NCBI GenBank assembly: GCA_014529385.2
Contig: CM043955.1
Location: 139,673,108 to 139,737,107, forward strand
DNA from: Adiantum capillus-veneris
Taxonomy: Eukaryota > Streptophyta > Polypodiopsida > Polypodiales > Pteridaceae
DNA length: 64,000 nucleotides
Direction of reading: 5' to 3'
The position numbers were made by a program, and so were the translations under genes. Shown in pieces: positions 52,813 through 64,000 of the stretch (within the stretch, counting starts at the first letter, position 1; each line of letters begins with the position of its first letter). The notes under the pieces were generated by a model, which saw only the letters and a list, made by a program, of their open reading frames with translations, ran no database searches and was not told the DNA's origin.

Positions 52813-53175
52813 ATTCGTATCATAGTAGGTTGCATCCTCTTGAGCTTAGTAGTCAGCATCGCCAACACACACTTCCTCACTTTCTCATATTTCAATGAGA
52901 TTTGGTGAGTGTCAATAGGTCAAAATATACTTCGGGGAATCTCATATTTCTTAGTATGCTCAAATTTTTGATTCAAGCTCATTTCCACATCTGTTTCCAC
53001 TATAGGCAGTACTACGTAGGTAATTTTGCCACTATGTGTATATTTTTTATCAGTGCCATTTTTTGCATTGCAGGTCCCTTACAATATTCTACGGGTTGTG
53101 CTATATAGCACGTGTTGGTCCTACTACATTTCTCCTCTTTTCAAGGAGTTTTCCCATCAAGTGCAAGCACTCGCC

Positions 53176-56100
53176 ATGGCTAACAACAACACATATGTGT
53201 TCAACATGTTTGCTGTTGAAGATAAATTGGATGGGGACAATTACCCAATGTGGGCTTACATGATGCAACATGTACATGTGTCAAAGGGCGTTTGGAATGT
53301 TGTGCAGGGCATGGATGTACGTCCTGGTTCTAAGGATGCAGACGATTTTGAGGATGTTGCAGGTTTTTGTGGCAGGGTTGCTGTTGCCATAGCTATTTTT
53401 TCTACGGCTCAGCAAGCTTGTTGGGATGTAAGAGATGTGTAGGATCATGCATTAATTGTATTGTCTGTGAAGTGCACTATTACTCTTCACATTTGTTCAA
53501 CCAAATTTGCAAAACAATCTTGGGATATTCTGGCTGGTCTTTATGCAAGTTGCAATGATGCTAAAATTGCATTGCTGTGTAAAGAGCTGAAGTCAAAGAT
53601 TATGCATGAGGAAGATGAAATGGAAACTTTCCTTGTTGGTATCAAGGGTATTAATGAGCAACTTATTGTTGTAGACAAAGTCATTTCTAACAATTCCCTT
53701 ATGTAGACTGTTCTTGATGCTTTGCCAGATTCTTACCAAACTTTTGCTAGTACTTGGAGACTTATGACCCAAGGAAATCCAGAACCTGTCAAGTTTGATG
53801 TGTTATGCACATTGTTGTTGCAAGAGTCACTTTCAAGAAAAAACACAGCTAAACAACATGCAGTTGAACATGTATTTATTGATGCTCAAAGAAAATGTGG
53901 TAATAGTAATGTATCCATTTCTTATGGTTCTTCCACGAGTGGAAAGTCACGTGTTTCCAATGCTTCTGCTGGCAACACCTTGTCTGGGAATTTTGGTGAA
54001 AAGGGCAAAAAGAAGATGCGTTGCCATTATTTTAAGCTAACTATCACTTGATCAAGTAGTGTCTGAAATGAAGGCTAAAGAGGCTAAGAAGAAAGAGGCT
54101 GGTTCCACTATAAGTGAAGCTATTGTTGAGTCTCCTGTGAAAGGAGATTGAGATGCAGAATTGGCTTTTAGCGCAGAGTACACTTATGATCCTTTTGTCC
54201 AGATGCTCATGTGTGGTACTTTGACAGTGGTGCTACAAAGCACATTACCTCTCATCCTGACTTATGTACCTCTCTTGATGATGTCCCTCAAGGGAATACA
54301 GTCACTTGTGCTAATAGTGCCTCTTATCACGTCAAGGGAGTTGGGAAGATTGTGTTGATAGCTACAAATGGTAGTTCTTTCACACTTGTTGATGCATTGT
54401 ATCAAATTTGTGGATGATAGATGTACAATTCATGACCTCATCTTTGGTGATGAAATTGTTGCATCTGGCATATTACGTCGTGGGCTATATAAGCTCACGT
54501 TGTATGACAAGTGTGGGCAACATTTTGCAAATGCAGTTGTGGATTTCAAGGTTGCTTTAGATATAATACTTTGGTATCCACGTTTTGGGCATCTAAATTT
54601 TGCTAGTTTGTTGTGTTTGCAGAAATCTAATATGGTTTCTTCTTTGCTACCTCTTGAAGCCATGTTTGTGAAGGTTGTATTTTGGGTAAGAAGCAACAAC
54701 CAAAATTTCCAAAGGATGGTTTAGTAAGGGCTACATGCACGTTGCAGCTTATGCATAACGATGTGTGTGGGCCCATGCAAACTTCATCCTTGGAAAATTT
54801 ATTGTACTTCATGACTTTCAATAGTGATTACTCCAAGCATGCATGGGTTTATCCGCTTGAAGCGAAGTCCAAAGTATTTATGTGCTTCTAGCAATTTTTG
54901 TCTATGGCTGAAAATGTCTCAAAATGTACTATGGGCACCCTCCATTCTGATCGAGGGGGGAGTATATTTGTCCTAAATTTAATGCATTTCTGTCTAGTCG
55001 TGGTATAAAACACCAATGTACAATTGTGTATACACCTCAGCAAAATGGTGTTGAAAGGAAAAACAGGTTGCTTACAAAAATGGCACGATGTATGATCAAA
55101 AGTCAAGCTTTGGATATTTGTTTTGGCTTGAGGCTATCATGTGTGCCACTTATGTATTTGATAGGTTTTCTACAAAATCTATGACTCTATATGAAGCATA
55201 GCATGATAGAAAGCCATCTATTGATCACATACGCATTTTTGGGTGTTTGGCTTATGCTTTGATGCCACAAACGCAACACAAAAAATTGGATGATAAGGTT
55301 GTCAAGTGCTTTTTTTTTGTTATAGTGTTGAAAGAAAAGGTTACAGGCTGTACCATTTGCAAACAAAGCATATCTTGGTTTCACAGGATATTGTGTTTGT
55401 GGAAATTTTCGTTCAAGCCTTACTGTCATGTACTAGAGATAGTAATGTTAGCTCACATGACATTTATTACAGTTTGTTTCCTCTTTTCAGTGGGTGGAAG
55501 TTCAAATGTAAATTCAAATGAGTCAAATGTACAGCCTATAGGGGTTTCTAAAAATGTTACCAATCAGCCAATTTTTGATGCAGATGTACATGATGTACTT
55601 ATGAGGGAAGGTTGAGAATCTAGAGGTATGCCAAAATGGTTGGTGCATACTTTGCGAGATAGTAAATTGGATGCATTTTTGTCTTCTCATACTCTTTCAG
55701 GTTCTTGCCATGCATCTTATGCATCAGATTGTTATGCTTTGGCTATTTCTAGCTTATGTGATTTTGAGGAACCTCTGTCTCTTGATGAAGCATAGAAATT
55801 CGAAAATTGGATTGCTGCCATGCAATTAGAATATGATGCGCTTATAGAAAATGACACATGTACTTTATGTGATTTGCCTCTTGGCAAAAAGTCCATTGGT
55901 ACAAAGTGGGTTTACAAGTTGATACACAAGCCGGATGGTGAGATTGATCGCTATAAGGCTCAACTTGTTGCAAAGGGTTATGCATAGCAAAAAGGCATAG
56001 ATTATGAAGAGACTTTTTCTCCCACTTGTTGTATGACTATTGTGCATTTTCTATGTGCATTGGCAGCTCATTTTGGTTGAATTGTACATCAATCAGACAT

Positions 56101-57330
56101 TGTTATTTCTTTCTTGAATGGTGACATATTTCAGGAAGTTTATGTAATGCAGCCTCATGGTTTTGTCAAGAAAGGACAAGAGGATAAAGTGTGCAAATGT
56201 AAGAAAGCTTTGTATGGGTTGAAGCAATCTCCTTGTACTTGGTATGTAAAAGCTAACACTCATTTGGTCAAATGAGGTTTCGTGCGTAACAATCCAACAA
56301 AAAGAGCTTTGTATGTAAAGTGTGAGGGCAACGTACTTATCATTGTTGTTCCATATGTGGATGATTTGTTGACCACTAGTCCAAATGAGGCACATATTTT
56401 TGAATTCAAGGCTGATTTGAATGCTCCTTTTAAGATGAAAGATTTGGGGCTATTGCATCATTCCTTGGGTATATAGTTTAAGTAGTGTGATAGTGGCATT
56501 GCCTTGACAAGTTATATAGAGACATTGCTATGTAAGTTTGGACCTGAGGATTGCAAACCTATTTCCACTCCCATGGAAAAAGGTTTGAAATTGACTCTTC
56601 ATGATGTTGGTGATCCTGTCGATGTCACTCTTTATCAAACTGTTGTTGGATCCTTTATTTATGTATGAAAAACGAGGCCGGATATTTAGTTTGCAGTCTC
56701 ATAGGTCATCAAATTTATGCATAGCCCAGGGTCTAAGCATTGACAGGCTGCCAAGAGGATCTTTTTCTACTTGAGTGGCACCTTGTATCTTGGGTTGTTT
56801 TATCCCAAGGGGGGATCATTGCCACTAGATTTATCATTACCGCCAGATTTACATGCTTTTTTAGACTCAAATTGGGTCAGTTTTTTTGGCATGTGAGTGT
56901 CCACGAGTGGTTTTTGTTTCATGCTCGGAAGTTCATGTATATCATGATTGAGAAAGAAGCAACCTATTCTGGCCACTTCTAGTTGTGAGGCTGAGGACAG
57001 GGCAGTCTTCATAGCTATGGTTAAGTGTGTATGGCTTAGACTCCTGATGGCTGATTTGGGTGTTCGACAGGACACTAGCAACATCATCTACACTGACAGT
57101 CAGAGCGCATTGTTGGCAGTTGCAAGGAACCTAGATTTTCATGCTTGCACAAAGCTCATTGAGGTGCATTATCACTATGCCATGGAGAGACTCTCAGTAG
57201 GAGAGATCACCTTGGCTTATGTGTCAACATAGGACAAACTTACAGACCTTTTCACAAAGGCATTGTCTTGTGAATAGTTTGAAGCTTTCAGCAAAGCTTT
57301 GGGCTTACTCCCCTTTGTGGATTGATCATG
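53176..57330 (+). pseudogene. Copia-4 gag-pol, heavily broken
   Basis: Gag from ATG 53176 with stops near 53440 and 53705. The zinc knuckle is degraded (CHYF... near 54025). The protease motif WYFDSGATKHITSHPDL lies near 54213-54265. Integrase pieces: LMHNDVCGPMQTSS (54750), FNSDYSKHAWVYPL, LHSDRGG (54945) and TPQQNGVERKNRLL (55030). RT pieces: IGTKWVYKLIHKPDGE (55890), VHQSDIVISFLNGDIFQE (56085), LYGLKQSPCTWY, YVDDLLTTSPNE (56355) and KMKDLGLLHHSLGI. RNase H: SSCEAEDRAVFIAMVKCVWL (56978), YTDSQSALLAVARN, TKALSCE and ALGLLPFVD (57300). Many stops; clearly dead. Confidence 0.88.
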
Positions 57331-57401
57331 TCCTCAGGGCATGGCACTTCCCTATACTTTGTGTGACATCTCCCATTCACCGCATCACTCCAAGGGGGAT
57401 T

Positions 57402-57630
57402 TGTTACCATATACATGTCGTAGTGATGTGTGTGAGCACACTTAGGACCTTCAGGGCATTTTTTCCCTCACTAGGAGGTTTTTTGCCCCATGCATTGTAT
57501 ATACACCCATCACTCTAGGGCTAACTTATCTTTCCATTTGCACCCTAGTAATACACTCTCTGTTGTGTGCCTTGAGCTTCCTTTGTCTTCTCCAAGCTGT
57601 GCATGTTTACCTACACCCCTATTTCCAATA
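57402..57630 (+). mobile_element. Copia-4 3' LTR
   Basis: TGTTACCATATACATG to ATTTCCAATA, preceded by GGGGGATT and followed by the duplicated GTCCC. Confidence 0.9.
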
Positions 57631-57635
57631 GTCCC

Positions 57636-58210
57636 AACCATTTTTTTAATAAAGTTTTCATATGATAGTATAATTGCTGTCAAGACCACTATCATACATC
57701 AAAACCCAATCACCTTTCTCAATTGCCTTTCTCTTCAACCCACATGTCTTATAAAAATATTCCTTGTACTTCATTCTTGCAGTCTTTAAGTGCAATTTTG
57801 CAGCCTCAATGTCTTGAAACCTTCTTTCTAGCTGCCTTATACGTAAGGCAAGAAGATCTTTCCTACTAAGCCCATTCTGACAAGGTAGCACACTCCATGT
57901 GGGAATGCTTCTTCAATTGACCATACACCAACTTTGTAGGCATATAACTAGTTACAAAGCTATGTATTGTACGATTAGCCCATAAAGCATATGGCAAAAA
58001 TCTTGTCCACACACCAAGTTTTCCCTTGAAAGCCTAAGCCAAAGCTTTGATGATTGGAGGATGCCCTCGTTCACTCTTCCCATTACCTTCTGGATTGTAA
58101 GCAATAGTAAGGGAAAGCTTAATTTTAACGTAGGGGAAGACTTCCCTTGCTTCTATAGCATCCATTTAACCCCTATCTGGAATTATCTTTCCTACACAGC
58201 CATAGTGTCA
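57636..58210 (-). pseudogene. Gypsy-B integrase core and C-terminal part
   Basis: Minus-strand text: YNPEGNGKSERGHPPIIKAL (about 58095-58036, the region of the catalytic Glu), FLPYALWANRTIHS, YMPTKLVYGQ, then SRKDLLALRIRQLERRFQDI (57868-), a coiled-coil-like stretch and EKGDWVLMYDSGLDSN (57700). The last is the characteristic linker before the GPY module found at 52391-52579. Frames shift at least once. Confidence 0.8.
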
Positions 58211-58974
58211 AATTTAAATCATCAATAGTAATTTGCATCCAATTTTTATGCCTTTTGTTCTCAATGCTCACCCTATAACTTGATTAGTCAAGTCTTCTCG
58301 TGTAAAAACAAAGTACCTTATCTGCCACAGTCCTAAAGGCATTGTGACTAAATACAAACCCATTTGTAATTTATAGCTAGTGGATACATAGGATGAAAAT
58401 CATCCCAAAACTTGACATTTGAATACATGTCAAATGTTTCACAAAGTTCCACGAGCTGTGTTACATCTTTATACATAGATTTCCACCAGTACTTCTCCTT
58501 CAATTTGAAAAAGGTTGCCCAATGCCTCTATGACTAGCCCAAAGATTATCATGAAACTCTTTTAAGAGCTCCATTTGGGTTTTCACCACATATAACCCTT
58601 TGTGGTGAAGCATACAACCCGTTGTGGTGTAGAATACCTTTTCTTTGGGTGCTTCCACAAGTATCCGTCATTTAGGAAGTAACCATAAGCTTTTCTCCTA
58701 TCCTTCTAAACTCTTATTTAGACCAACCATCTTGTTTTTTCAATGTGCTCAAGTAGTGCCCAATGAGCAACCAGTCACCTTCATACAACCCCTCCAAAAT
58801 GACTCAAGTGCATTCGATATTTAAACATAATCACCCTTGACCTAAGAAGTGGAATAGAACATTGTGCTAACATTATTTCCTTCATTAATCATCTCTTCAT
58901 ATCTTTCCCTAGACAACATATATGCCACTACATTGTCTTTATTTGCCATATGCATAAATTGAGGATTTAAGGAC
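58211..58974 (-). pseudogene. Gypsy-B RNase H-integrase interval, too decayed to read
   Basis: The position and orientation of the neighbours imply the end of RNase H and the N-terminal part of integrase. Stops are dense in all frames and I could not identify the zinc-binding motif with confidence. Confidence 0.5.
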
Positions 58975-60094
58975 TTAATGTAGGAAATCCATCGACATAG
59001 CAATATTTGGTGTCAAACAACTTGTGATCATTCCAAGTAGTGACAGACAATCTGTTTCTACAACTATACATGCACCAATTAGATATCCTTTCTCATTCTT
59101 CAATGCGGTAACCACACCCCACAAATCTCTCTTTATTTGAGGGTAGTTCCTTTGGCAAGAAATTAGTACCTTAGCCTTCCACATTCCTCATTCAACTTCC
59201 TCATTTCTTTTGTATGTGATTCTTCCCATTTGAACTTTAATTCGTTATCAACATCTGATAAAGAGGTTTAGCTACATGGGTGTAGTGTGGAATCCAAATA
59301 TCATAAAAGAAACATGCACCCAAGAACCCTTTAACTTCCATGACACTTGTGCATGTCTTTTTCATTCTTTGGATTGCGTCATTTCTTGCTAGACATGGTT
59401 TTCTGTCATATGTTTCCAGCAATATGCACCTCATTGACATCAAACATAGACTTTTTACTTGACAATGTGAGGTTCTCTTCCTCCAACGTGGATAAGATTC
59501 TATCAAAATCAACTATGTGATTTGTTTAAAAAACTTACGACACCCTTTCAAATCTAGTGTTTCATCTTTCTTACCTTCTTCACATACTTTGATAGGAAAA
59601 TTGTCAATGAAAGTCGTTGTGATTTGAAAAATAAATTCTTGTAAGACCTCAATCATACCATTCATTATATGTGCAACCAAGTTGGTTGCTCCTTGGAGGT
59701 AAGGTACACATCCTTATCAAGCCAAAGGTGTCCTCATGGTTATTAAGTCCATGCTTTCAATAACTAGTTGAAATTGTTCATACCCTGAGTAGAGATCTCC
59801 CATTGAATAAATGGCCTTTTCTACAAATAATTTTGCAAACTCATCCACAATTGGTCATATACCCACATTTCTTATTGTGACCTTATTTACAAGCTTCATG
59901 CCTTGGATGAAGCGTAAAGCTTCCTTATTTGTTCGGATTGTGAACCACCTATTTGAGTATGGAGCACAAAAAGGCTTCAAAAATTGTATTTTAATTTTTT
60001 CATTTAGCAACTCTAATAGCCTTGGCAAATAAGCCTTTGGAACTAGAATAAGGCCTTCTTGGAGGTCATGTGCTTGCCAAGGGCCCAACAGCAA
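58975..60094 (-). pseudogene. Gypsy-B reverse transcriptase and RNase H, broken
   Basis: RT start 60094-59855: VPKAYLPRLLELLNEKIKIQ, CAPYSNRWFTIRTNK, LRFIQGMKLVNKVTIRNVGI; next IYSMGDLYSGYEQFQL (about 59800). The YxDD region is lost in broken frames around 59600-59500. RT end 59512-59237: MKKTCTSVMEVKGFLGACFF and IPHYTHVAKPLYQML. RNase H 59184-58975: NYPQIKRDLWGVVTALKNEK and ETDCLSLLGMI. The sequence differs clearly from gypsy-inner/outer and belongs to another lineage. No 5' LTR or gag is visible; the palindromic array starts where the upstream part should be. Confidence 0.8.
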
Positions 60095-61728
60095 AAAAAT
60101 GGCATTTGTGGCACCCCTAATAGTTGAGACGGTTAGCGATCACCATGAAACTTTGCAAGGGTGGAGAGTAGTATGCCTTCCCTTCCCTTGCAAAGTTTTA
60201 TGGCCATCTATGGCCGTCTCAAAGGTCACTAATTGCATAAACACCAAGTCTTTTGCCATTGGGCTCGCCAAGGACCCAACAGAAAAAAAATTGGCATTTG
60301 TGGCATCTCTAACCATTGAGATAGTTTTAGTGATGGCCATGATACTTTGCAAGGGTAGGGAGTAGTGTTCTGTCCTTTCCCCTACAAAGTTTCATGGCCA
60401 TTTGTGGTCGTCTTGCCAATTAGGCACTACACAAATGCCAATATTTTTCCATTGGATTTTTATAGGGCTCAACGGCAAAATTTGGCATTTGTGGTGCCCC
60501 TGTATGTCAAGACAGCTAACGATGGCCATGAAACGTCCCTGACCTTCAAGACCGATAGTGATGGCCATGAAGATTTTCATGGGTAGGGAGTTTCCTTACC
60601 ACTACAAAGTTTCATGTCCATCCATTGTCCCCTTGATAGTCAAGCACTTCACAAACGCCAAATTTTTGTTATAGGGTCCAACATAAAATAATTGGCCTTC
60701 GTGGCACCCCTGATCGTCGAGGGGGTTAGCGATGGCCATGAAACTTTACAAGGGTGAAGACTAGCATGCTTTCCCAACCCTTGTAAAGTTTTATGGCCAT
60801 CTATTGCAGTTTCATCGGTCACGCGCTACACAAACGCCAATTTTTTGCCACTGGGCTCGCCAAGGGTCCAAGGACAAAAAGTTGGTGTTCGTGGCATCCC
60901 TGACCATCGAGACGGATAGTGATGACCATAAAACATTGCAAGGGTAGGGATTAGGGTACTTTTTATATCCCTTTCAAAGTTTCATGGCCATCTTTTGTTG
61001 TCTCAATAGTCAAGCGTTGCACAAATGCCAATTTTTTGCTGCTGGGCTAGCCAAGGATCCAATGAATAAAAAATTGGCGTTCGTGGCACCCTTGACCATT
61101 GAGACGATTAGGGATGGCCATGAACCTTTACAAGGGGTAGAAGTAGAATTCTTTTTTCACCATTGCAAAGTTTCATGGTCATCTGTGGTTGTCTCAATGG
61201 TCAACCATTGCACAAACACCAATTTCTTGCCATTGGGCTCGCCAAGTGCCCAACGCAAAGAATTGGTGTTTGTGGCACCCCTAACCACCGAGATGGTTAG
61301 CAATGGCCATGAGCCTTTGCAGGTTAGAGAGTAGGGTGCTTTCCCTACCCTTGCAAAGTTTCATGGCCATCTCTTACTGTTTTGATGAGGGATCAAGCAC
61401 TACACAAATGCCAATTTCCATTGGGCTCATCACCAAGGGCCCAACATCAAAAAAATTGGTGTTCGTGGTGTCCATGACCATCACGAGACAGTTAGCGATG
61501 GTCATGAAACTTTGTAGGGGTTGGGATTAGGGTGCTTTCTCCATTGTTGGCATAGCTCCACAACCATCTATTTTCATATCAATGTGGTCAGGTGTTGTGC
61601 ACATCAGAGGTCAATTTTTTGCCATTGGGCTCTACAAGGATCCAACGGCCAAAAATTGTCCTTCTTGGTGTCCTTAATCATTGAGACGATCACCAATGGC
61701 CATGAAAAATTGAAAAGGAGGGAAAGAA

Positions 61729-61766
<38 letters not shown>

Positions 61767-64000
61767 TACTTACCCCATCCCTGTAAAGTTTTAGGGCCAT
61801 CTGTTTCCGTCTAGATGGTCAAGCACTACATAGGTGCTAATTTCTTGCCATTGCGCTTGCCAAGGGCCCAACGACAACAAATTGGCATTTCTGGCTCCCT
61901 TACCGTTTGAGATGGTTAGTGATGGCCATGAAACTTTGTAGGGGTAGGGAGCAAGGTGGTTTTCCTACTCGTGCAAAGTTTCATGGCCATCCATCGTTGC
62001 CTCATCAATCATACGATGCACAAACGCCAATTTTTTGGCATTGGGCTTGCCAAGGGCTCAAGGGAAAAAAATTTGGCATTTGTGGTGCCCTTGTATGTTG
62101 AGACGATTAGTGATGGCCATGAAACTTTGCAAGGGTGGAGAACAGGGTGCTTTCCCCACCCCTAAAAAGTTTCATGGCCATCTATTTCCGTCTTGACGGT
62201 CAAGTGCTGCACAAGCAGGAATGTTTTGCCATTAGGTTCACAAAGGGCCCAATTGCAAAAAAATGGCGTTTGTGGCATCCATGACCGTTGAGACGGTTAA
62301 CAATGGCCATGAACTTTGTAGAGGTAGGAAACATGATTCTTTTCCTATCCTTGCAAAGTTTTATTGCCATCCGTTATCGTCTCATTGATCATGTGCTACA
62401 CAAACACTATTTTTTTTGGCATTGGGCTAAAAAATTAGCATTCGTGGCGCCCCTAACCATCATGATAGTTAGTGATGGCCATGGAACTTTGTGAGGGTGG
62501 GGAGTAGAGTGCGTTCTTTGTTGTTGCAAAGTTTCATGGCCATTTGTGGCTATCTCAACGGTCAAGTACTGCACAAACACCAATTTTTTGCCATTAGGCT
62601 CGCCAAGGGCCAAACGGTAAGAAATTGGTGTTTTGGGTATCCCTGACGGTCGAGATGGTTAGCAATGGCCATGAAATTTTGCAAGGGTGGGGAGTAGGGT
62701 GTTTTCCTTGCTCTTAAAAAGTTTCATGGCCATTTGTGGTTGTCTTGATGGTCATGCGCTAAACAAACACCAATTGTTTTCCATTGGGCTTGTATAGGGC
62801 CCAATGGCAAAAATTTGGCATTCGTGGCACCTTTGTATGTTAAGACGGTTAGCGATGGCCATGAAACTTTGGAGAGACAAGAATTAGAGTACTTTCTTTG
62901 CCCCTAGAAAAGTTCATAGAATTTTTTTGCCATCTCAATGGTCAAGAACTGCACAAACCCCAAGGGCCCAGTGGCAAAAAATTGGCGTTTGTGTCACCTC
63001 TGACCATTGAGACAGATAGGATGGCCATGAAACTTTATAGGGGGTAGGAAATAGGATTCTTTTCCCACCCGTGCAAAGTTTCATGGCCATATGTGGCCGT
63101 CTTAGTTGTTAGACGTTGCACAAACACCATTTGTTTTGCCATTGGACCCTTGGCGTACCCAATGGTAAAAAATTGGTGTTTGTGCAGTTCTTGCTCAACT
63201 GTAAGAAATTGGTGTTTGTGGTGACCTTGACCATCAAGATGGTTTTTGATCGCCAATAAACTTTGCAAGGAAGGGGAGTAAGGTGCTTTCCCTATCCTTG
63301 CAAAGTTTCATGGACAACTATCTTCACCTCATCGCGATCAGGCATTGCACAACTACCAATTAGGTAAGAAATTGGTATTTGCGGTGCCCCTGACCATGGA
63401 GACGATTATTAATTGCCAAGAAACTTTGCAGGGAAGGGGATAGGGTGCTTTTCCCACCCCAAAAAATATTGCATGGCCATTTGTTGTTGCCATCCCAATG
63501 CCAAGCACTCCACAAATGCCAATTTTTTTCCATTGGGCTCGCCAAGGGCCCAACAACAAAAAATTTGGCATTTGTGGCACCCTTGATTGTCAAGACGATT
63601 AGTGATGGCCATAAAAATTTACAAGGGTAGGGAGTAGGATGCTTTCCCTACCCTTGCAAAGTTCCATGGTTATCTATTGTTGTCTTAATGATCAAGCACT
63701 GCACAAACACCAATTTTATGCCATTGGGAATTGGCGTTTGTGGCACCCTTGACCGTTGAGATGGTTTTAGTGATGGCCATGAAACTTTACGAGGATGGAA
63801 AGTAGGATTCTTTCCCCAACCTTACAAATTTTCATGGCCATCCGTAGCCACCTCGTAGATCAGGCATTGCACAAACACTAATTTTTTGTCATTGGGCTCA
63901 CAAAGGGCCCAAGTTCGTGGCACCCCTATATGTTAAGACGATTAGTGATGGGGCCATGAAACTTTGCAAGGGAAGGAATAGAGTACTTTCTCCACTTTTG
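60075..64000. repeat. Array of about 21 palindromic repeats, period about 190 bp
   Basis: The mark GATGGCCATGAAACTTTGC, or a variant, recurs at 60138, 60332, 60521, 60731, 60921, 61112, 61302, 61497, 61694, 61921, 62112, 62302, 62474, 62663, 62854, 63018, 63249, 63411, 63604, 63772 and 63947. Most spacings are 189-197 bp; outliers range from 162 to 231. Each copy is an imperfect inverted repeat over its whole length. One axis lies between GATGGCCATGAAACTTTGCA and its complement TGCAAAGTTTCATGGCCATC. The other lies between CACAAACGCCAATTTTTTGC and GCAAAAAATTGGCGTTTGTG. The linkers (TTGAGACGGTTAGC and GCCGTCTCAATGGTCAAG) also pair. No protein-coding sense. The array reaches the right edge of the window. 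Confidence 0.93.
61729..61765. repeat. Poly(G) tract of 37 bases
   Basis: Uninterrupted G run lying near one symmetry axis of an array copy, between the arms GGCCATGAAAAATTG and TAAAGTTTTAGGGCC. The length may be affected by sequencing or assembly error. Confidence 0.9.

Larger units (their letters stand above)
52585..57630 (+). mobile_element. Copia-4: old Ty1/copia element, same family as copia-N
   Basis: 5046 bp with LTRs at 52585-52812 and 57402-57630, target duplicate GTCCC, degraded primer site TCGTATCATAGT (52815-52826) and polypurine stretch CCAAGGGGGATT before the 3' LTR. LTR and protein text match copia-N (for example LDGDNYPMWAYMMQH and VLDALPDSYQTFAS in both). The LTRs differ at dozens of positions, far more than those of copia-N, so this is a much older insertion. 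Confidence 0.93.

Noticed and set aside
60099-63630. Many 60-120 codon open frames on both strands in the array, with similar peptides
   Set aside because: They arise from one palindromic repeat read in both directions; the same text appears in several frames, with no conserved start or stop and no coding bias.
60075-64000. CRISPR-like look of regularly spaced palindromes
   Set aside because: The units are about 190 bp, diverged, without unique spacers and in a plant retrotransposon context.

Overview
This 64 kb window is repeat-dense nuclear DNA from a plant with a large, transposon-rich genome. Every recognisable coding region belongs to an LTR retrotransposon: Ty1/copia elements primed by initiator tRNA-Met and Ty3/gypsy elements with a tRNA-Asp-like primer site. 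No host gene, tRNA, rRNA or bacterial-type feature could be supported, and nothing fixes the species.

Layout. 1-1.25 kb: a decayed, unrecognised reading frame on the minus strand. 1.5-2.4 kb: four near-identical palindromes about 270 bp apart. 3.3-5.4 kb: a pair of diverged direct repeats around a gag-like fragment, possibly a non-autonomous LTR element. 5.5-8.1 kb: microsatellite and anonymous DNA. 8.1-17.1 kb: three copia pieces. Copia-1 (+) is cut in its integrase by copia-2 (+), which lost gag. Copia-2 ends inside its own 3' LTR, where it abuts the truncated copia-3 (-).

17.2-48.9 kb: a three-level nest. An old gypsy element (here gypsy-outer, minus strand) was entered at 26.4 kb by copia-N (5.2 kb, TSD CTATA) and at 33.9 kb by a related, younger gypsy element (gypsy-inner, 13.5 kb, TSD CCACA) with an uninterrupted 2654-residue polyprotein. 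Hand-counted LTR divergence (about 9 %, 6 % and 3 %) agrees with the nesting order. 48.9-52.4 kb: the primer-site/LTR junction of another gypsy element, long (CT)n and (GT)n tracts and non-coding DNA. 52.4-60.1 kb: a decayed gypsy element of a different lineage (gypsy-B) split by a decayed copia-4 (TSD GTCCC), a relative of copia-N. 60.1-64.0 kb: about 21 copies of a roughly 190-bp repeat, each copy itself a long imperfect palindrome; the array runs off the right edge.

The most unusual points are: (1) both related gypsy elements carry, downstream of integrase, a second retropepsin-like domain (D-T-G-A in the older copy, D-T-S-A in the younger) and then a further acidic ORF near the 3' LTR; the usual protease between gag and RT reads D-G-G instead; (2) the palindromic satellite array; (3) the spaced palindromes near the left end.
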